DNA of 64,000 nucleotides from Cristatella mucedo (taxonomy: Eukaryota > Bryozoa > Phylactolaemata > Cristatellidae): positions 24,980 to 88,979 of the forward strand of contig WPIO01000323.1 in the NCBI GenBank assembly GCA_009760855.2. The letters run 5' to 3'. Both the position numbers and the translations under genes were made by a program. Positions within the stretch are counted from its first letter, which is position 1. Every line of letters begins with the position of its first letter. Positions 52,641 to 64,000 of this stretch are shown in pieces. A model generated the notes under the pieces. That model was not told the DNA's origin, did no database searches, and was given only the letters and a program-made list of their open reading frames with translations.

Positions 52641-55600
52641 GGTAAAGCAGTGTAAATAATGGCTTCGTAATTGGTTAGACCAAAACCTATTCGAGAACAT
52701 GCTTGAGAAGGGCATGGCTTTGAATGATAATCTATGAATATTTTTAATAGTTGGTTGGCTATTTCTTGGCCTTAAAGTTGCTACAGCAGGTCAGGCATAC
52801 TGCATTGATTGACCAGTTGTAAGAATGAGGAACCTGTGGCATGACTTGGTGAGGGCCATTTTGGAAAACTATTAGCTTTCCTTAATTTGTATCAAATTAA
52901 GGGCTGTTTCTTTTTGCGAACATCGTTTTAAGATTTATTTATTAGGAATCGTTTCCTTCTGAAATTCTGGTTACACTTTAGGAAAGGTGGCTGCTTGAGT
53001 GCAGTCCAATCTTTTGATACAAAATAATTCGAGTAGCATAGCACTAATTTCAAATTAAATTTTCTTGCTAAATGTGGCGAAAGAGATTAATGTCTTTGAA
53101 TCCATTCTGCTAAGGTATACCTGGCTTGCCTAAAAAGTGAAGCCAAGAGAATAACTAATTAGCATACCGCGATTAATGTAGCAAAACAGCTCAAGTTTAG
53201 CTGCTAAAAAATATATAATGCATTTGAAGATATTGATTTCCATCGGAAGTAGATGTTTTGGTCGCTAAGGTCCAGTCAATTTGCGAACTCGCTCACTCCG
53301 AATAAGTCAAAGCAGCTCCCCCGGCGACTCGGGAGTCAACTTTTGGGTTTAACTGCCAAGGCCCTGCTTTCGTGGGCCGCAGCCCGCCTCGACTATATCC
53401 TATCAGATGTTATAGTACCAAGTTGCCAGCTACTGGCTGTATATAACAGTCTCTTGTGCACATTTTTTAATATCGTGACCACGAGCCAAGTTCAAGAGCA
53501 CCATCACTCCCACTTCTGCAATCGTAAGCACATTCAACATTTCTCTGAATACATTTCGCCGGTAACCCAAACTAATGTTCTGAAACATTCCGGCAACCTA
53601 AAAGTGCGTACATACAACGGCACCCAGTGCACTGACTTTTAGTAGGGACGGATTTCTGCCAAGCTCTTAATACGTACTTTATGAAACACGCTTTTGTACG
53701 TACCATTTGATTACGAATTATGTTGTGGACTGTCAAAGTCTGGCAGAGGCTGGTTATCTAACAAGGGAAAATATTATTCTTAAAGGAGCTTTACGGTTTC
53801 CAAAACTGCCAGGCTGGCTGACTAGTAGGACCGTTGGGAAACAAGTGCAGTCTTTTTCAATTGGACCGTTACAATTTTTATGTAGGCTCGACAACATATT
53901 TAGCCAAGTTCTTAGGCCCTGTGGTGAAAGTTGATGCTCCGAATCTATGTTTTCTTTCTGCTACCTCAACTGCATCCGAATGCCGCCCGAGAATGTATTG
54001 CACTGTACTTTAACCAATTACCACCACAGCACTCGGTCCCAAACGTCTGCTTTTTCATGATCTTGCCGACCTCGTACAGGCTGCTCCTTCTACCACTTTA
54101 GCTACGATGCGAATACTAGCTCGCCCACTTTGAAGGACCAGAAATAAGACACTAATCATACAGTTGGCAATACTACCACACCCTGTGTAAGTAGCACGGT
54201 TAAAGGCTAGTCTCTTCATTATTTATAAATACGACGATAGGCGGACCATTACTTTTAAATTATGTACCGAGCACGATTAAACATTGAGCAGGCTACCCTA
54301 GTGTAACGTTGGGCACTACATCACGGTGAGGCTATATCTGAACGCCGCTATTTTCGTCAGCTCAGATACTTCCAGCTGGGCTTGACAGTCACGATTGCAG
54401 GTAGAGCCAAGTTCATGCATCTAGGCGAATCAATTGACAACTGGAAAACAGAAATCATGCAAGTCTGAACGCCGAACAATTAGGAAGTGAAAAGCCAACG
54501 AAGAGTGTATCGCTATTGCACAATAAGCACAACACCCAACTGATGCATTCATAATGCTTATCACAGCAACAATTTCTTGTCCTTCAAAGCAGCGAGTAGA
54601 AGTGTCAAGAAACTGTGGGATACCAAAAATCTCTGTACTTCAAATGGCGATACCGATTTCTTAGTTCGAAGTAGGCTCAGTCGCTCTCCACGTTTATGAG
54701 CAAATACAATTGATAGCAATCTGAGTCATAAAAATAGACACAAACCTCAACAGCAACTAGCATTGCGTACAAGTATTGAAATTCTTACGATTTCCGAAAT
54801 GTACCACGGCATCCAATGATACAAGCTTTATTAGCACATTTTTCCGTGTTCTACCTATCTGGAAATACCGACTCCACTGTCTAGCGAACTGCTTAAGTAC
54901 TCGCATATCTGTTCGCCGATTTCACTACTCTGTATTGCCTGGTAACAAGACTTGCTGACACTAAGTGGAAACCAGTTTGAAGCATATTTTCATAATTCAA
55001 ACTAGAATGATAGTTTGAAATTTTTTAATTATAATCGTACTTTCTTGGTCTAATCGTTGCGAATAGACAATCTCAAAAATGCCGCCCACTAACTAGGCAC
55101 ACGCACATTGTCACATCCGTTTCCTTTAATGGCCGGAGCTGAAGGCACCACCTGCTCGAGACTCAGCTTAGCACCCGTAATACGCCTAAGCCGGGTTGCT
55201 GCTCTAGCAGATATCCGCATAAAACGTTCGCCTTTCTCTACTTTCAGCGTATTTTGGCGGCTTGAATTGCATTTGAATGACGATGCCAGAGATAAAGAGA
55301 GATTAAATTGACGTGAGCCGGCTCTCGCTGGTTTGACGTTTGGCTGTTGGAGCTGAGAAGTAAAACTGGAAGCAAGTAAGTGTACTGACTGTGCAGATTT
55401 AAAAAGTTCTTCAGTTGACCTATGTGCTATATCCAAACTCTGGTTCGCACTGTTTGCATATCTGAAGCATAAAAATCTTTTAGAATATGACCTGAATAAG
55501 AGAAAAGTGGACATCCGCCTCAAGTAAATGCATGTTTATTCCCGCTAGTTAAAAATTTCAGGAGCACTTAAATGGAGCACCGTTTATGATGGTGCTTCAA

Positions 55601-56090
55601 TGATTGTTGCAGATATCATTTCACGATTGGTGGGTGACGCTAGAAACAAAGCTTCGAAGTACTTTCAAAAGATATTGCTGGGATTACTCGAATGGTTTAG
55701 CGGAAAACGAAAAGGTTCACCTGGATCGTCAGTCTGGCTCGTGCAGAATGCAATCTTGGGTTCCCATATGATGGTTAGTGGGCCCTTATATCGCTATACG
55801 AGCAAGCTAATGATTTTTTTCTTAAGGTATATGGTACAGTCTACATGCCATACGAAACGTATAGATGCAACTAATTTTCTAGCTTAAGTCAATAGAGCCA
55901 ACCATGCTATTGAATTGGGGCTAGTAATTCCAAAAAGTGCTGAAGTCTAAGATATGTCAAGTATTTTGATTGTACAGGGTTGTTAAGACAACGGATATTG
56001 CTTTCTTCCATGAAGATAATTTAGAATAAATGTTATAATACCAAGTGATAAATGATTGGTCTTTTCGTAAATGCTGATCAAAATACTTTT
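52641..56090. other. Long unassigned stretch
   Basis: About 3.4 kb without a recognised repeat. The two longest frames not explained by mobile elements are here: 129 codons at 53253-53642 (plus), with mixed composition and a His-rich centre (EHHHSHF), and 144 codons at 55523-55089 (minus), basic and Ser-rich, with a C-terminal part containing MRISARAATRLRRITGAKLS. Neither matches a family I know. A 95-codon frame at 55600-55887 is also unrecognised. They are candidates for host exons but nothing in the sequence proves it. Confidence 0.4.
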
Positions 56091-56099
56091 TGCAGATGA

Positions 56100-57700
56100 C
56101 TATAGGCTCTGTAGCAGGCCGAAGAGAAAGGCTCTACGGCTTGTGGTTGCATAGACTTTCCTCGGTCTACTCGTCTGCCCTCGCGAAGCTAGGCAAATAA
56201 GATTCTTAATTACTCAGGTAAGGAAATTCATTCGCTTAGTAGTTGCTTGTTAAAGACGTGCCAACTTAAAGTGCCTGTAGTGATATACTTGGCATTTTTA
56301 GCAACTATGTAAACTAATATGATTTTGACTGGTTATGCATCTATTTAGTTTTCAAACTTGTTTCCCATTCCTAACTTTGTCAAACCTGCTGCCGAAGAAT
56401 ATGTCACACCGTCGGTGAGGAATCTAAATCATGGATGGTGCGACATATTCTCCGACGGCATGGATTATTATGAACAGTGGATGTGGAGTAGATTCTGTAG
56501 TGATAACATCATATAGATGCTACGTGTATATTCTGCAATGCTTGATACGACTTTGTAAGATGAATTTAGTGTTTATACTTGAAAAACTGTCTGAGTGCTC
56601 TGCTGGTATAGCATTTTGTAATTGTGACCGGTTGGACTATGTTTCCGCTCTAGCTGTGTCACAGTAGCTGGTCTACTGGCCTGCCCTCTCACGAAGCTGA
56701 GCGACAAAGATTATCAATAGCTCATGTAAGCAAATTCATTCGCTTAGTAGTTGCTTGTTAAAGACGTGCCAACTTATAGTGCCTGTTGTGATATACTTGG
56801 CATTTTTTAGCAACTATGTAAACTAACATGATTTTGACTGGTTATGCATCTATTTAGTTTTCAAACTTGTTTCCTATTCCTAACTTTGTCAAACCTGCTG
56901 CCGAAGAATATGTCACACCGTCGGTGAGGAATCTTAATCATGGATGGTGCGACATATTCTCCGACGGCATGGATTCTTATGAACAGTGGATGTGGAGTAG
57001 ATTCTGTAGTGATAACATCATATAGATGCTACGTGTATATTCTGCAATGCTTAATACGACTTTGTAAGGTGAATTTAGTGTTTATATTTGAAAAACTGTC
57101 TGAGTGCTCTGCTGGTATAACATTTTGTAATTGTGACCGGTTGGACTATGTTTCCGCTCTAGCTGTGTCACAGTAGCTGGTCTACTGGCCTGCCCTCTCA
57201 CGAAGCTGAGCGACAAAGATTGTCAATAGCTCATGTAAGCAAATTCATTCGCTTAGTAGTTGCTTGTTAAAGACGTGCCAACTTAAAGTGCCTGTTGTGA
57301 TATACTTGGCATTTTTTAGCAACTATGTAAATTAATATGATTTTGACTGGTTATGCATCTATGTAGTTTTCAAACTTGTTTCCCATTCCTAACTTTGTCA
57401 AACCTGCTGCCGAAGAATATGTCACACCGTCGGTGAGGAATCTAAATCATGGATGATGCGACATATTCTCCGACGGCATGGATTATTATGAACAGTGGAT
57501 GTGGAGTAGATTCTGTAGTGATAACATCATAAAGATGCTACCTGTAGGTTCTCCTATGCTAAGTCGGACTTTGTATGATAAATCTAGTAGTTATACTTAA
57601 ACCAACTCTCTGATAGTGCTCTGCTGGTATTGCATCGCCTAATTGTGACGTATTGTGGCTGGGCTATATTTCTGCCCTAGTTGTGTCACAGTAGCTGCTA
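56100..57700. repeat. Tandem repeat, 508-509-bp unit, three copies
   Basis: The phrase AAATTCATTCGCTTAGTAGT starts at 56224, 56732 and 57241, giving periods of 508 and 509. Units 1 and 2 are nearly identical; the second half of unit 3 diverges after about 57530, and the start of unit 1 (56100-56220) is also diverged. Each unit contains an inverted repeat near its middle. A 78-codon frame occurs twice (56431-56667 and 56940-57176) with only a few changed residues; unit 3 has lost it, so it is probably not coding. Confidence 0.95.
56390..56460. repeat. Hairpin in 509-bp unit 1 (also at 56899-56969 and 57408-57478)
   Basis: Left arm TGCCGAAGAATATGTCACAC (56390-56410) is complementary to right arm GGTGCGACATATTCTCCGAC plus GGCA (56437-56460), apart from two mismatches and three unpaired bases; loop of 26 bases. 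Repeated exactly in unit 2, with one extra change in unit 3 (GATG for GGTG). Confidence 0.88.
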
Positions 57701-57805
57701 GTCATTAGTAAGTAGCTTAACGTCCAGTTTTAAATAAACTGGTATTACTGAGTCTTAGTGGAGTACATGCTGTGCAGCAGTGACATCACGGTGCTTAACC
57801 GTTGT

Positions 57806-57808
<3 letters not shown>

Positions 57809-57836
<28 letters not shown>
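57809..57836. repeat. (AT)n microsatellite
   Basis: Fourteen AT units, then GTATATG. Confidence 0.95.
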
Positions 57837-57842
<6 letters not shown>

Positions 57843-58480
57843 GATTCATTTATTGGGTCACTATCTTTAGAAATTTCTGGCTATACCGCTTAGGAGTAAC
57901 GAAGTTTTCTAATTATTCTCTCTGCCGATAAATACAGTTCAAGCTATCGTCGTGCTCTTTTAACGTATATCCTTTTCAGTTTACAGAAAGGACCACCAAA
58001 TCGTAGTACAACGGTACTAAAGTGCTTAGGTTCTGTTTTAACTGCATATTTTAAGGATGATAAAAAGTCAGTCTAAATATCTACTGAGCGAATTATTGGC
58101 TACAGTTCTTCGTTTATGTGATCACTACAGTAGCTTAGAGATTTGTGTCCTACAGTTTGTCCCTTGCGGCTAAATGTTTACTTGTCCCTTGATTAATCAC
58201 TGCTCTCGTAGTCTTTTGTCTGATTAATTTAATCGGCTAGTTCCAGCTCCATGGAATCTATTGAATGATTCTTAAGCTTAGCTTGGTTATTGTACCTCGA
58301 TGGCTCATCCTCAGCCGAGCGTCAGGTGATTTCACTATTCTTTCAGCTGACTCTATGCTACTTCTCTGCTCGCTTTTACGTATAGTGAGCATCTTGCATA
58401 GCCTTTAGGCTCTGTTGACTTCTTTTTTGCAATTACCATACCTATGTACCGCCTGCCAAGTCTGTTGCTATGCTTGTTTA
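57837..58480. other. Unassigned sequence
   Basis: The last 250 bases may be a worn LINE A-type 3' UTR leading to the tail at 58490; nothing else recognised. Confidence 0.35.
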
Positions 58481-58489
58481 AACCCCCCT

Positions 58490-58565
58490 TGCTAGATGTT
58501 TGTAAGCGCCTTGAATGGAATAAAGTTCTCTGAGAATCATTTATCAAGTGTAATTATTATTATCT
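58490..58565 (+). mobile_element. LINE A-like 3' tail fragment A9
   Basis: TGTAAGCGCCTTGAATGGAA, TAAAGTTCTCTGAGAATCAT, TTATCAAGTGTAATTATTAT. The terminal hairpin is recognisable but more diverged than in other copies, so it may come from a sister family. Confidence 0.65.
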
Positions 58566-60835
58566 TGTTTTTAAGATCTTTTGAGTCGTAATGAAAACTG
58601 CAATGCTCTGTGTTGTACTGTGCCAAATTAGGTTGATACTATATTTTTTTGAGCTGTAACAATAAAATTACTATATATGGCTTGGCCCCCAGTATTATAA
58701 CTGATTTTTTACGTTCCGAAATATTAATTGTTTGATCACTGTTCCAGAATGGGCATTTTAAGGCTGAGGTGGGTTTATTATACATGTTCCTCTACATCCT
58801 TTGTACTTGCGAGGACAATATACTTTGTGCGATAAATTTGAAATGGCAGGAGATTATACCTCAGCAGGTAAGCAGTCTGTCCGATGCATATTCCACTTAA
58901 TTTTTGTAAAGACCATCTGTTTTCGCAGCGGAATTAGACCTTGTAGCATGAAGTACCACCTACTGCTCGTGTCAGAAGTTTTCACGAGTAGGGGTGGCTT
59001 ACTTCACGCTAAGAGCGCCTTGATCAATGCAAAAGCTTGAAAACTTAGCGAATGTAGTTTGCCCGTGTTGTTACTGCTTAATATGTTCTGCATGATTGCA
59101 AGGGAGGTTATCAAATCTGTTCGCCTTTTATAACTAAACAGTAGCTGAAAATGCTTACTAATGTTGATTTGTGTTTTTTTTTACATTGGGGTTCTTGGAG
59201 GCTACTAAAAGTGCAATACAGTGAATGAAAGATAACATCGCTCAGTAGAGCGTTTCGTTTGTCACCGATATAAAGAGTTGTCCGATTATTTTCATTGCAG
59301 ATGGTAGTTAAGAAACCGGATATGAATTCATTCTGTGAAAATCATTTATGCTATTACAAGTTGAAGCAAACCGCCACCAACCTCTAGCGTTCCCGTATGT
59401 GGAATGGCTTCCTACTGAGTCTACTGCCGCCTATTTAGGAGCAGGTGCGACTAATTTGTAAATGTTTGAGGTTGCATGCGAATTTCAGATAGAAATGCAG
59501 TTTAGCATATATATTTTTTGAGTGCCTGTATCTTAGCTTTATGGTCGTTACAGGATCCTGGCCATCAACGTCCCTGTTGGCGTCGAACAGGGTTCCAGTT
59601 TGATGTCAGCAAGGTCGGAAAGGACGTTAATGCTTGCCTCCGTCGTGGTAACAGCTCCACCCCGGAAATTTCTAGACTTAAGTTCGGCAACGCCTGCCTC
59701 ATCGACCTGGATAAACGCTCACCGCTCGCAGAATAAATAGCTGCCTTCACCCACTCACTGACTGTCTCCTGAGTTAAAACAAGACATACCACTGCGCTCC
59801 ACAACCAGGAGAAGCCGGCGTTCCCGGAAAACTCGGTTCCATCAAGCTCTTGTCAACCAGCTGCTGTCTAATTGCTTGTGCAACGAGTCTTTGCAAGACT
59901 TCTAGCACAGTAGGCTGATGCCGTATCGGAAAATGAGCTTTTTTGGCATTGGGAGCTGTCTGGAGCAGTGGATCGAAGTGAATAGTGCCGTCTGCGAGGT
60001 CCGGGATAGGCCAGATGCCAGCATGGTCGAGTCGGTGTTTTTCGAGATGCAGAACGTCTTTGGCTGATTCACCCACGACTCACTGCTTAAAGTTGCCAGA
60101 AAACGAGCTGATAGCCGCTGAATATCTGGCAGCCTCACGTGAAGATGGAGCCACGCTGCTCTCTCCTGCGGAGAGAGACTAACTTTCTCAAATTCAGCCT
60201 TTTTGCGGCACGGCCTAACTTTGACGCCTGGTGGACTTTTGTCCTGCGTTGTCTAAACTAACTCTGTCGAGAGCTGACGTTGTTGATCTTGCAGCAAGCC
60301 GTTTTGCTTCCGCTCCAGCCGCCGCTCTAACAGCTGTTTTTCGCTGCTCTTGCTGCGTTGTTATTCGTACTGTACTTTGCAATAGCTTTCTCGATTACAA
60401 TACAAATATTATGAATACATCCTTAAACCTGCATTACTTTAGCTTAAGTCCTTGACAATTGCATAGGCACTACAGTCTTAGTAAGCATGCATTTAGTCTA
60501 GATAGGCTTAAAAAATCACAAACACACTCAGGAAAATTACTAACTAGAACTTGGTAAGCAGCACATACTGAACCATGGTCACACTTACGTACAACATACA
60601 GGAACTAAATACAAATTCTTTATAGTTATACGAAATCTGAAAAGATGCGATACCTCTTTGGCCGTTTCTTGCATGATGTAGTGACAAAGCACGACGTGGC
60701 AGAAGATGAAGTAGAGTTGTTTACTTTCAGTACATAGGAACTGAAAACCCAATCGTGTAAAGATTTCGTGATGTGCTAAATAAGATATTACTAACGGTAA
60801 CCAAGGACCAGTTAGTTTAAAAGGTCACTGACTGC
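58566..60835. other. Unassigned sequence, GC-rich in 59520-60380
   Basis: The 59520-60380 part is GC-richer and holds overlapping frames of 72-100 codons on both strands (for example 60076-59774 on minus, 100 codons). No reverse transcriptase, endonuclease or zinc-finger motif was found in any frame. It could be an N-terminal piece of a GC-rich element or host sequence. A small hairpin (TCTCTCC and GGAGAGA) lies at about 60163-60180. Confidence 0.35.
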
Positions 60836-60839
60836 TAAT

Positions 60840-61865
60840 AAGGTCCATTAGGTAGGCTGGTGTCACCGAGTAAATAACCTTGTATTCTAGTAAGATTATC
60901 TCGACGTCCATTCTTTGCTTGATGGGTAGCCAGTGATACTCAGACTGCAATGCAGAGGCTACTCTATTGATGACAGTTTAGGCGAAATGTTGAGTTGTGC
61001 ACCAACTACCGGTGATCAAGAGCTTAAGCAAAGATTCTTAGCTTAGACGTGGTATCCTAATCTAAAACAAGCCCGAATTTTAGCAATGTTATACAGCTGA
61101 AAATAGGCAGATTGGACTGTGGAGCTGATATGGTCGTCTAACAAGAGGTCGCTTTGGAATATGACACCTAGATTTCGAGCTAATTCAACTGGAGATATGC
61201 TGGCAGAGCCAATTTTGAGAGTCAGCCTTTCCAATCTCTGAATCACACTGGGTTTACCCATTACTAGTAAGTTAGTTTTATCATCGTTTAGATTTGGAAA
61301 ATTTGCTGCCATTCTTGTGCAGATGTCATTAATACATGCAGTAAGGCAGTTGAGAGAATATGAGGTCTTGAAGTCTGGGAGGGATCTAAGCAAAGGTACA
61401 ACTGAGTGTCATCTGCGTAGAAGTGAGAGCCTAAATTGTGCTTGGCAATCACATCAGCGAGAGGCAGAGTATAAACCGTGAAAAGAACCGTACCTAGCAG
61501 AGAGCCCTAAGGTATCCCATATTTCAGAGATACCTCGGATGATCTATGTCCATTCATGTCAATATTCTGGAGTCTCCTACTGAGATAGGACCTAAAACAT
61601 TACAGAGCAATGCCAGTGATTCCCAGGCGAGATGAGAGGCGCTCTAGAAGAACTTTGGGATCGATACTATCAAAAGCTGCCGAAAGATCAAGCAAAATAA
61701 GCGTAGATACTGTACTTATGTCTGGATCCTTGTAGGTCGCTGTTTCTCTAAGTAATGCTGATTCTATTGAGTGATTAGGTCTAATACCAGACCGGAGCAT
61801 GCAAGCAAAAAATAAAGGCTGAGCCAGGACAGGGTAGTAATTAGTCATAGATACTTTTCAATCTT
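60840..61865 (-). mobile_element. LINE family A, copy A2 (minus)
   Basis: Truncated at both ends. Minus-strand order: RPNHSIESALLRE, LILLDLSAAFDSIDPKVLLE (catalytic Asp motif, about 61720-61660), the decayed GVPQG region near 61510, [18 protein letters not shown] (about 61430-61385), then the frame 61393-61043 with [20 protein letters not shown] and ARNLGVIFQSDLLLDDHI, then HWLPIKQRMDVEIILLEYK and VTPAYLMDLIS to about 60840. The C-terminal end, 3' UTR and tail are missing. The frame 61393-61043 differs from A1 at only about one residue in ten, which confirms the same family. Confidence 0.9.
61043..61848 (-). pseudogene. Reverse transcriptase remnant of LINE A2
   Basis: Two open pieces (61848-61600, 82 codons; 61393-61043, 116 codons) are separated by a broken stretch with frameshifts. 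Tyr-Ala-Asp-Asp and the first catalytic Asp (DLSAAFDSID) are intact. A position that is TGA in A1 (46389) is AGA here, showing that the A1 stop is a mutation and not a recoded residue. Confidence 0.88.
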
Positions 61866-63395
61866 GTCTGCATTGGAGTCAGCCTTGTCAGCCTATACCT
61901 TTTGTAGCTTAGCTTAAGGTTCGAAGAACCCAGCAGGTTGGGACTCTCGCAGACGAAATGTCTCGGCTTGTAGACACGAACAGTGGATTTTACGCCATCC
62001 CGACTGAGTGCGAGGAAGCTGTATGTATTCTACACAGACAGTTCTGACTAGCCAAGGACTTTTTGCTAGCATCGTATGGTGGCGAAGCCGTGATGGACCC
62101 CATCCTCGTCGACTTGCGACCATTCCCCGAGCTACCAAAGTCACCTACCTCAAAGCCTAGCCATGTTATAGGCAACATTTTGTCGCACAAGGCAGGCCTG
62201 AACTTCTAAATAGGGATCATTAACCTGCTAAAGGTATGCATTTTTTTAGTAGAACAGGCCAGAGGCTGTTGAAAAACTCCATGAGCTGTATCCTGCAATA
62301 GAAAAACACATATGGCTAAAGGGATTTTCCATAACAGTGCTCGGTACTGATTTACGCATTCCAACGGTGTCGCTTAATTCCAGTAAGAAAGAAGGTCTTA
62401 GTTCTTCGAGTCGTGCAAACCATCAATACACTATACTCACCAGAGGCAATTGTCCACTGAGCTTAGCATAACTAGCTCAAACGTGCTGTCACAAAAAGCA
62501 GTGAACAAGCTACAGGAGTGCTGAGACGTTTATCTGTAGCCAAAGCACACAGATCGGTCGTACCTAATTTTTCAGTCATACAAGCGCCTTATTTAGCTCT
62601 TATGTCCCACGTCAGCACCAAGGTAATGAACGCATGCTGCAACTCACTGCTAAAGTCGTCGGTGCCAGCTGACCATGAGGAGCGAGAAAAACATATACAC
62701 CGGGCTTTCGCAAAAAGACAGGATTAGCAGATTCGCCGGTAATATGCAATGTCAGACATAGCCTGGTCATGGTTTCTTCGCAGCTTACTGTCGCAACTGG
62801 ATATGGGTATTGGCACTTCTTTCAGGTCACTCAAACACGCTCTTGTCTATTTCTGTGCTTAAGACGCTGGTAGCTGCTCCGATATTGGAAAGGCAAAAGC
62901 TGTCTACTATAAGTTCAAAAACTGATTACTCGCTGCAACGCCATTAACCACTGTGCATATGTGGGTCTGTCGGCAGCTTGTTCAATCATCGGTCTTGGTT
63001 TCTGAATCCGAAGAATTCTGGCCATCGCTTGAATGCCCGACATCGATAATAGGCTAATCTCCACACGCCACGCAGATTTAACTGTCAAGTGGAACTTTTC
63101 GCTGAGACCTGCAAGAAATTGATAACAGTGACACAAAGTAATTGTTCGATGTAAACGCAGAGGCCCTGATAATGACCGCCTGTTACCGCTGAAAAACGAA
63201 TCAACAAACCGGGCATTTCTGAAACTGGCCGTAATTATGCAGAGGACTGGCTTTTCCGAGACGGCGTCACGATCTGTGTGGGAAGTTCAGTAAAGCCACT
63301 CTCCGTGATTCTGATGAAGAAGAAACTCAATTTTTGTATCGAATATATATTATCATTTTGTGTATACATCAATTAGCTAACAAATTTGAAATCAC
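61866..63395. other. Unassigned sequence
   Basis: Frames of 66-76 codons on minus (62190-61914), 69 codons on plus (62518-62727) and 73 codons on minus (63136-62915) without known domains; no repeat recognised. Confidence 0.35.
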
Positions 63396-63397
63396 AT

Positions 63398-63745
63398 ATT
63401 GTAATAATAATGATAATATTGCACTTGATTAAGCGCCCTCAGTTAACTTAATCTCTCTCTGTGCGCTTTAAATTTGCTGCAAAGGAAAATGCAATTAAAT
63501 GGTGAGCAAAAACATGCTTGAAAAACAAACAAATGAGTAACATGGTTAGGGGTGACATGCACAGGGTCAGCATGCAAATGTGGTTAGTGCCAGCATGCAG
63601 TGTCAGCACGCATAGGCACATCAAAGACGAATACAGGGACCCACTAAATGCTGTCCATAATAGATGTGTTTTTAAATTCTTTTTAAATATGGTCAGGACA
63701 GGGGATGTTCTGACGCCGGTCGGGAGAGAGTTCCAGGCTTTGGAA
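63398..63745 (-). mobile_element. LINE A 3' end fragment A11 (minus), with tail
   Basis: Plus-strand reading shows AATAATAATGATAATATTGC (tail), CTTGATTAAGCGCCCTCAGT (hairpin arm), TAATCTCTCTCTGTGCGCTT (other arm), GACATGCACAGGGTCAGCAT (3' UTR) and ATGGTCAGGACAGGGGATGT with GTCGGGAGAGAGTTCCAGGC, which is the reverse complement of the A1 C-terminal coding end (near 47030-47090). The 5' break is near 63745. Confidence 0.88.
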
Positions 63746-64000
63746 GGGTACTGTAAGTCATCTGGGTAAAAACGATGGACTCCGCATACATATCACTAAA
63801 CCTCTAAGATAAAGGAAACCATTGCCAAGAAATGCTTTGAGAACTAATCAAGTGGAAGAAAACCAAAAATTGTCCAGTGCTGTAATTAAAATACAACACT
63901 TACACTGGCTGTTTGGTGCAACTTTATTGGACCTAATTGTAACATATTGTTTAAGGCCTGCCTAACTTTCAGTGGAACAAATATTATCATCCGTGCAAAA

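Noticed and set aside
56100-57700. CRISPR-like array
   Set aside because: Units are 509 bp and the whole unit is repeated, with no short repeats separated by unique spacers; the DNA is eukaryotic.
59518-60182. Fragment of another retroelement or gag-like gene
   Set aside because: GC-rich with overlapping frames on both strands, but no polymerase, protease, endonuclease or zinc-knuckle motif in any frame, so it is left unassigned.

Overview
This 64-kb window looks like gene-poor nuclear DNA of a multicellular eukaryote, most likely an invertebrate animal. The reasons are: several families of decayed non-LTR retrotransposons (LINEs) with animal-type reverse transcriptases, tRNA-derived SINEs, microsatellites, degenerate satellites, and no operon, rRNA gene or intact host gene. 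I cannot name the species. No open reading frame other than those in mobile elements could be matched to a known family, and host exons may be hidden in the unassigned stretches.

Four groups of elements explain most of the recognisable sequence. LINE family A (L2/CR1/Rex1-like, with a 3' hairpin and an (ATT)n tail) has its best copy at 45.5-47.4 kb, a second reverse-transcriptase copy at 60.8-61.9 kb, a stack of fragments at 35.8-37.3 kb, and short 3' pieces at 13.5, 13.8, 39.2, 51.3, 58.5 and 63.4 kb. LINE family B (related reverse transcriptase, (TTACA)n tail) lies at 0.8-1.9, 9.1-9.9, 14.5-15.6, 17.5-17.9, 29.5-29.8 and 41.2-42.6 kb. A third, GC-rich group is made of R2/NeSL-type LINEs with a C-terminal Cys-His motif and restriction-like endonuclease; three decayed copies lie at 7.0-9.07 kb (minus), 31.2-32.4 kb (plus) and about 47.4-50.1 kb (plus). 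Repeat family R1 (4.0-5.0, 12.2-13.0 and 22.1-23.3 kb) has a TATA-like box and an AATAAA signal in LTR-like order and may be solo LTRs.

Two tRNA-derived SINE families are clear. SINE1 (28.3, 40.4, 52.5 kb) ends in the same hairpin-plus-tail as LINE A, which suggests that LINE A mobilises it. SINE2 (4.5, 20.9, 42.8, 52.1 kb) has its own conserved core. A weaker third tRNA-like family is seen at 17.2 kb and perhaps 19.0 kb.

Tandem structures form the last layer: a 160-bp array (3.0-3.4 kb), eight 16-bp units (11.2 kb), a 90-bp perfect duplication inside a dead LINE (29.8 kb), an old 50-60-bp satellite at 39.4-44.1 kb split by a SINE, a LINE and another SINE, and three 509-bp units each with a strong hairpin (56.1-57.7 kb). 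A 1-kb element with inverted, internally repetitive ends lies at 25.9-26.9 kb, and a 62-bp near-perfect hairpin that seems to have arisen inside one R1 copy lies at 4266-4327. Nothing in the window forms an intact multi-gene system; its interest is in how these elements relate to, interrupt and copy from each other. Element edges are given by eye and are uncertain by tens of bases.
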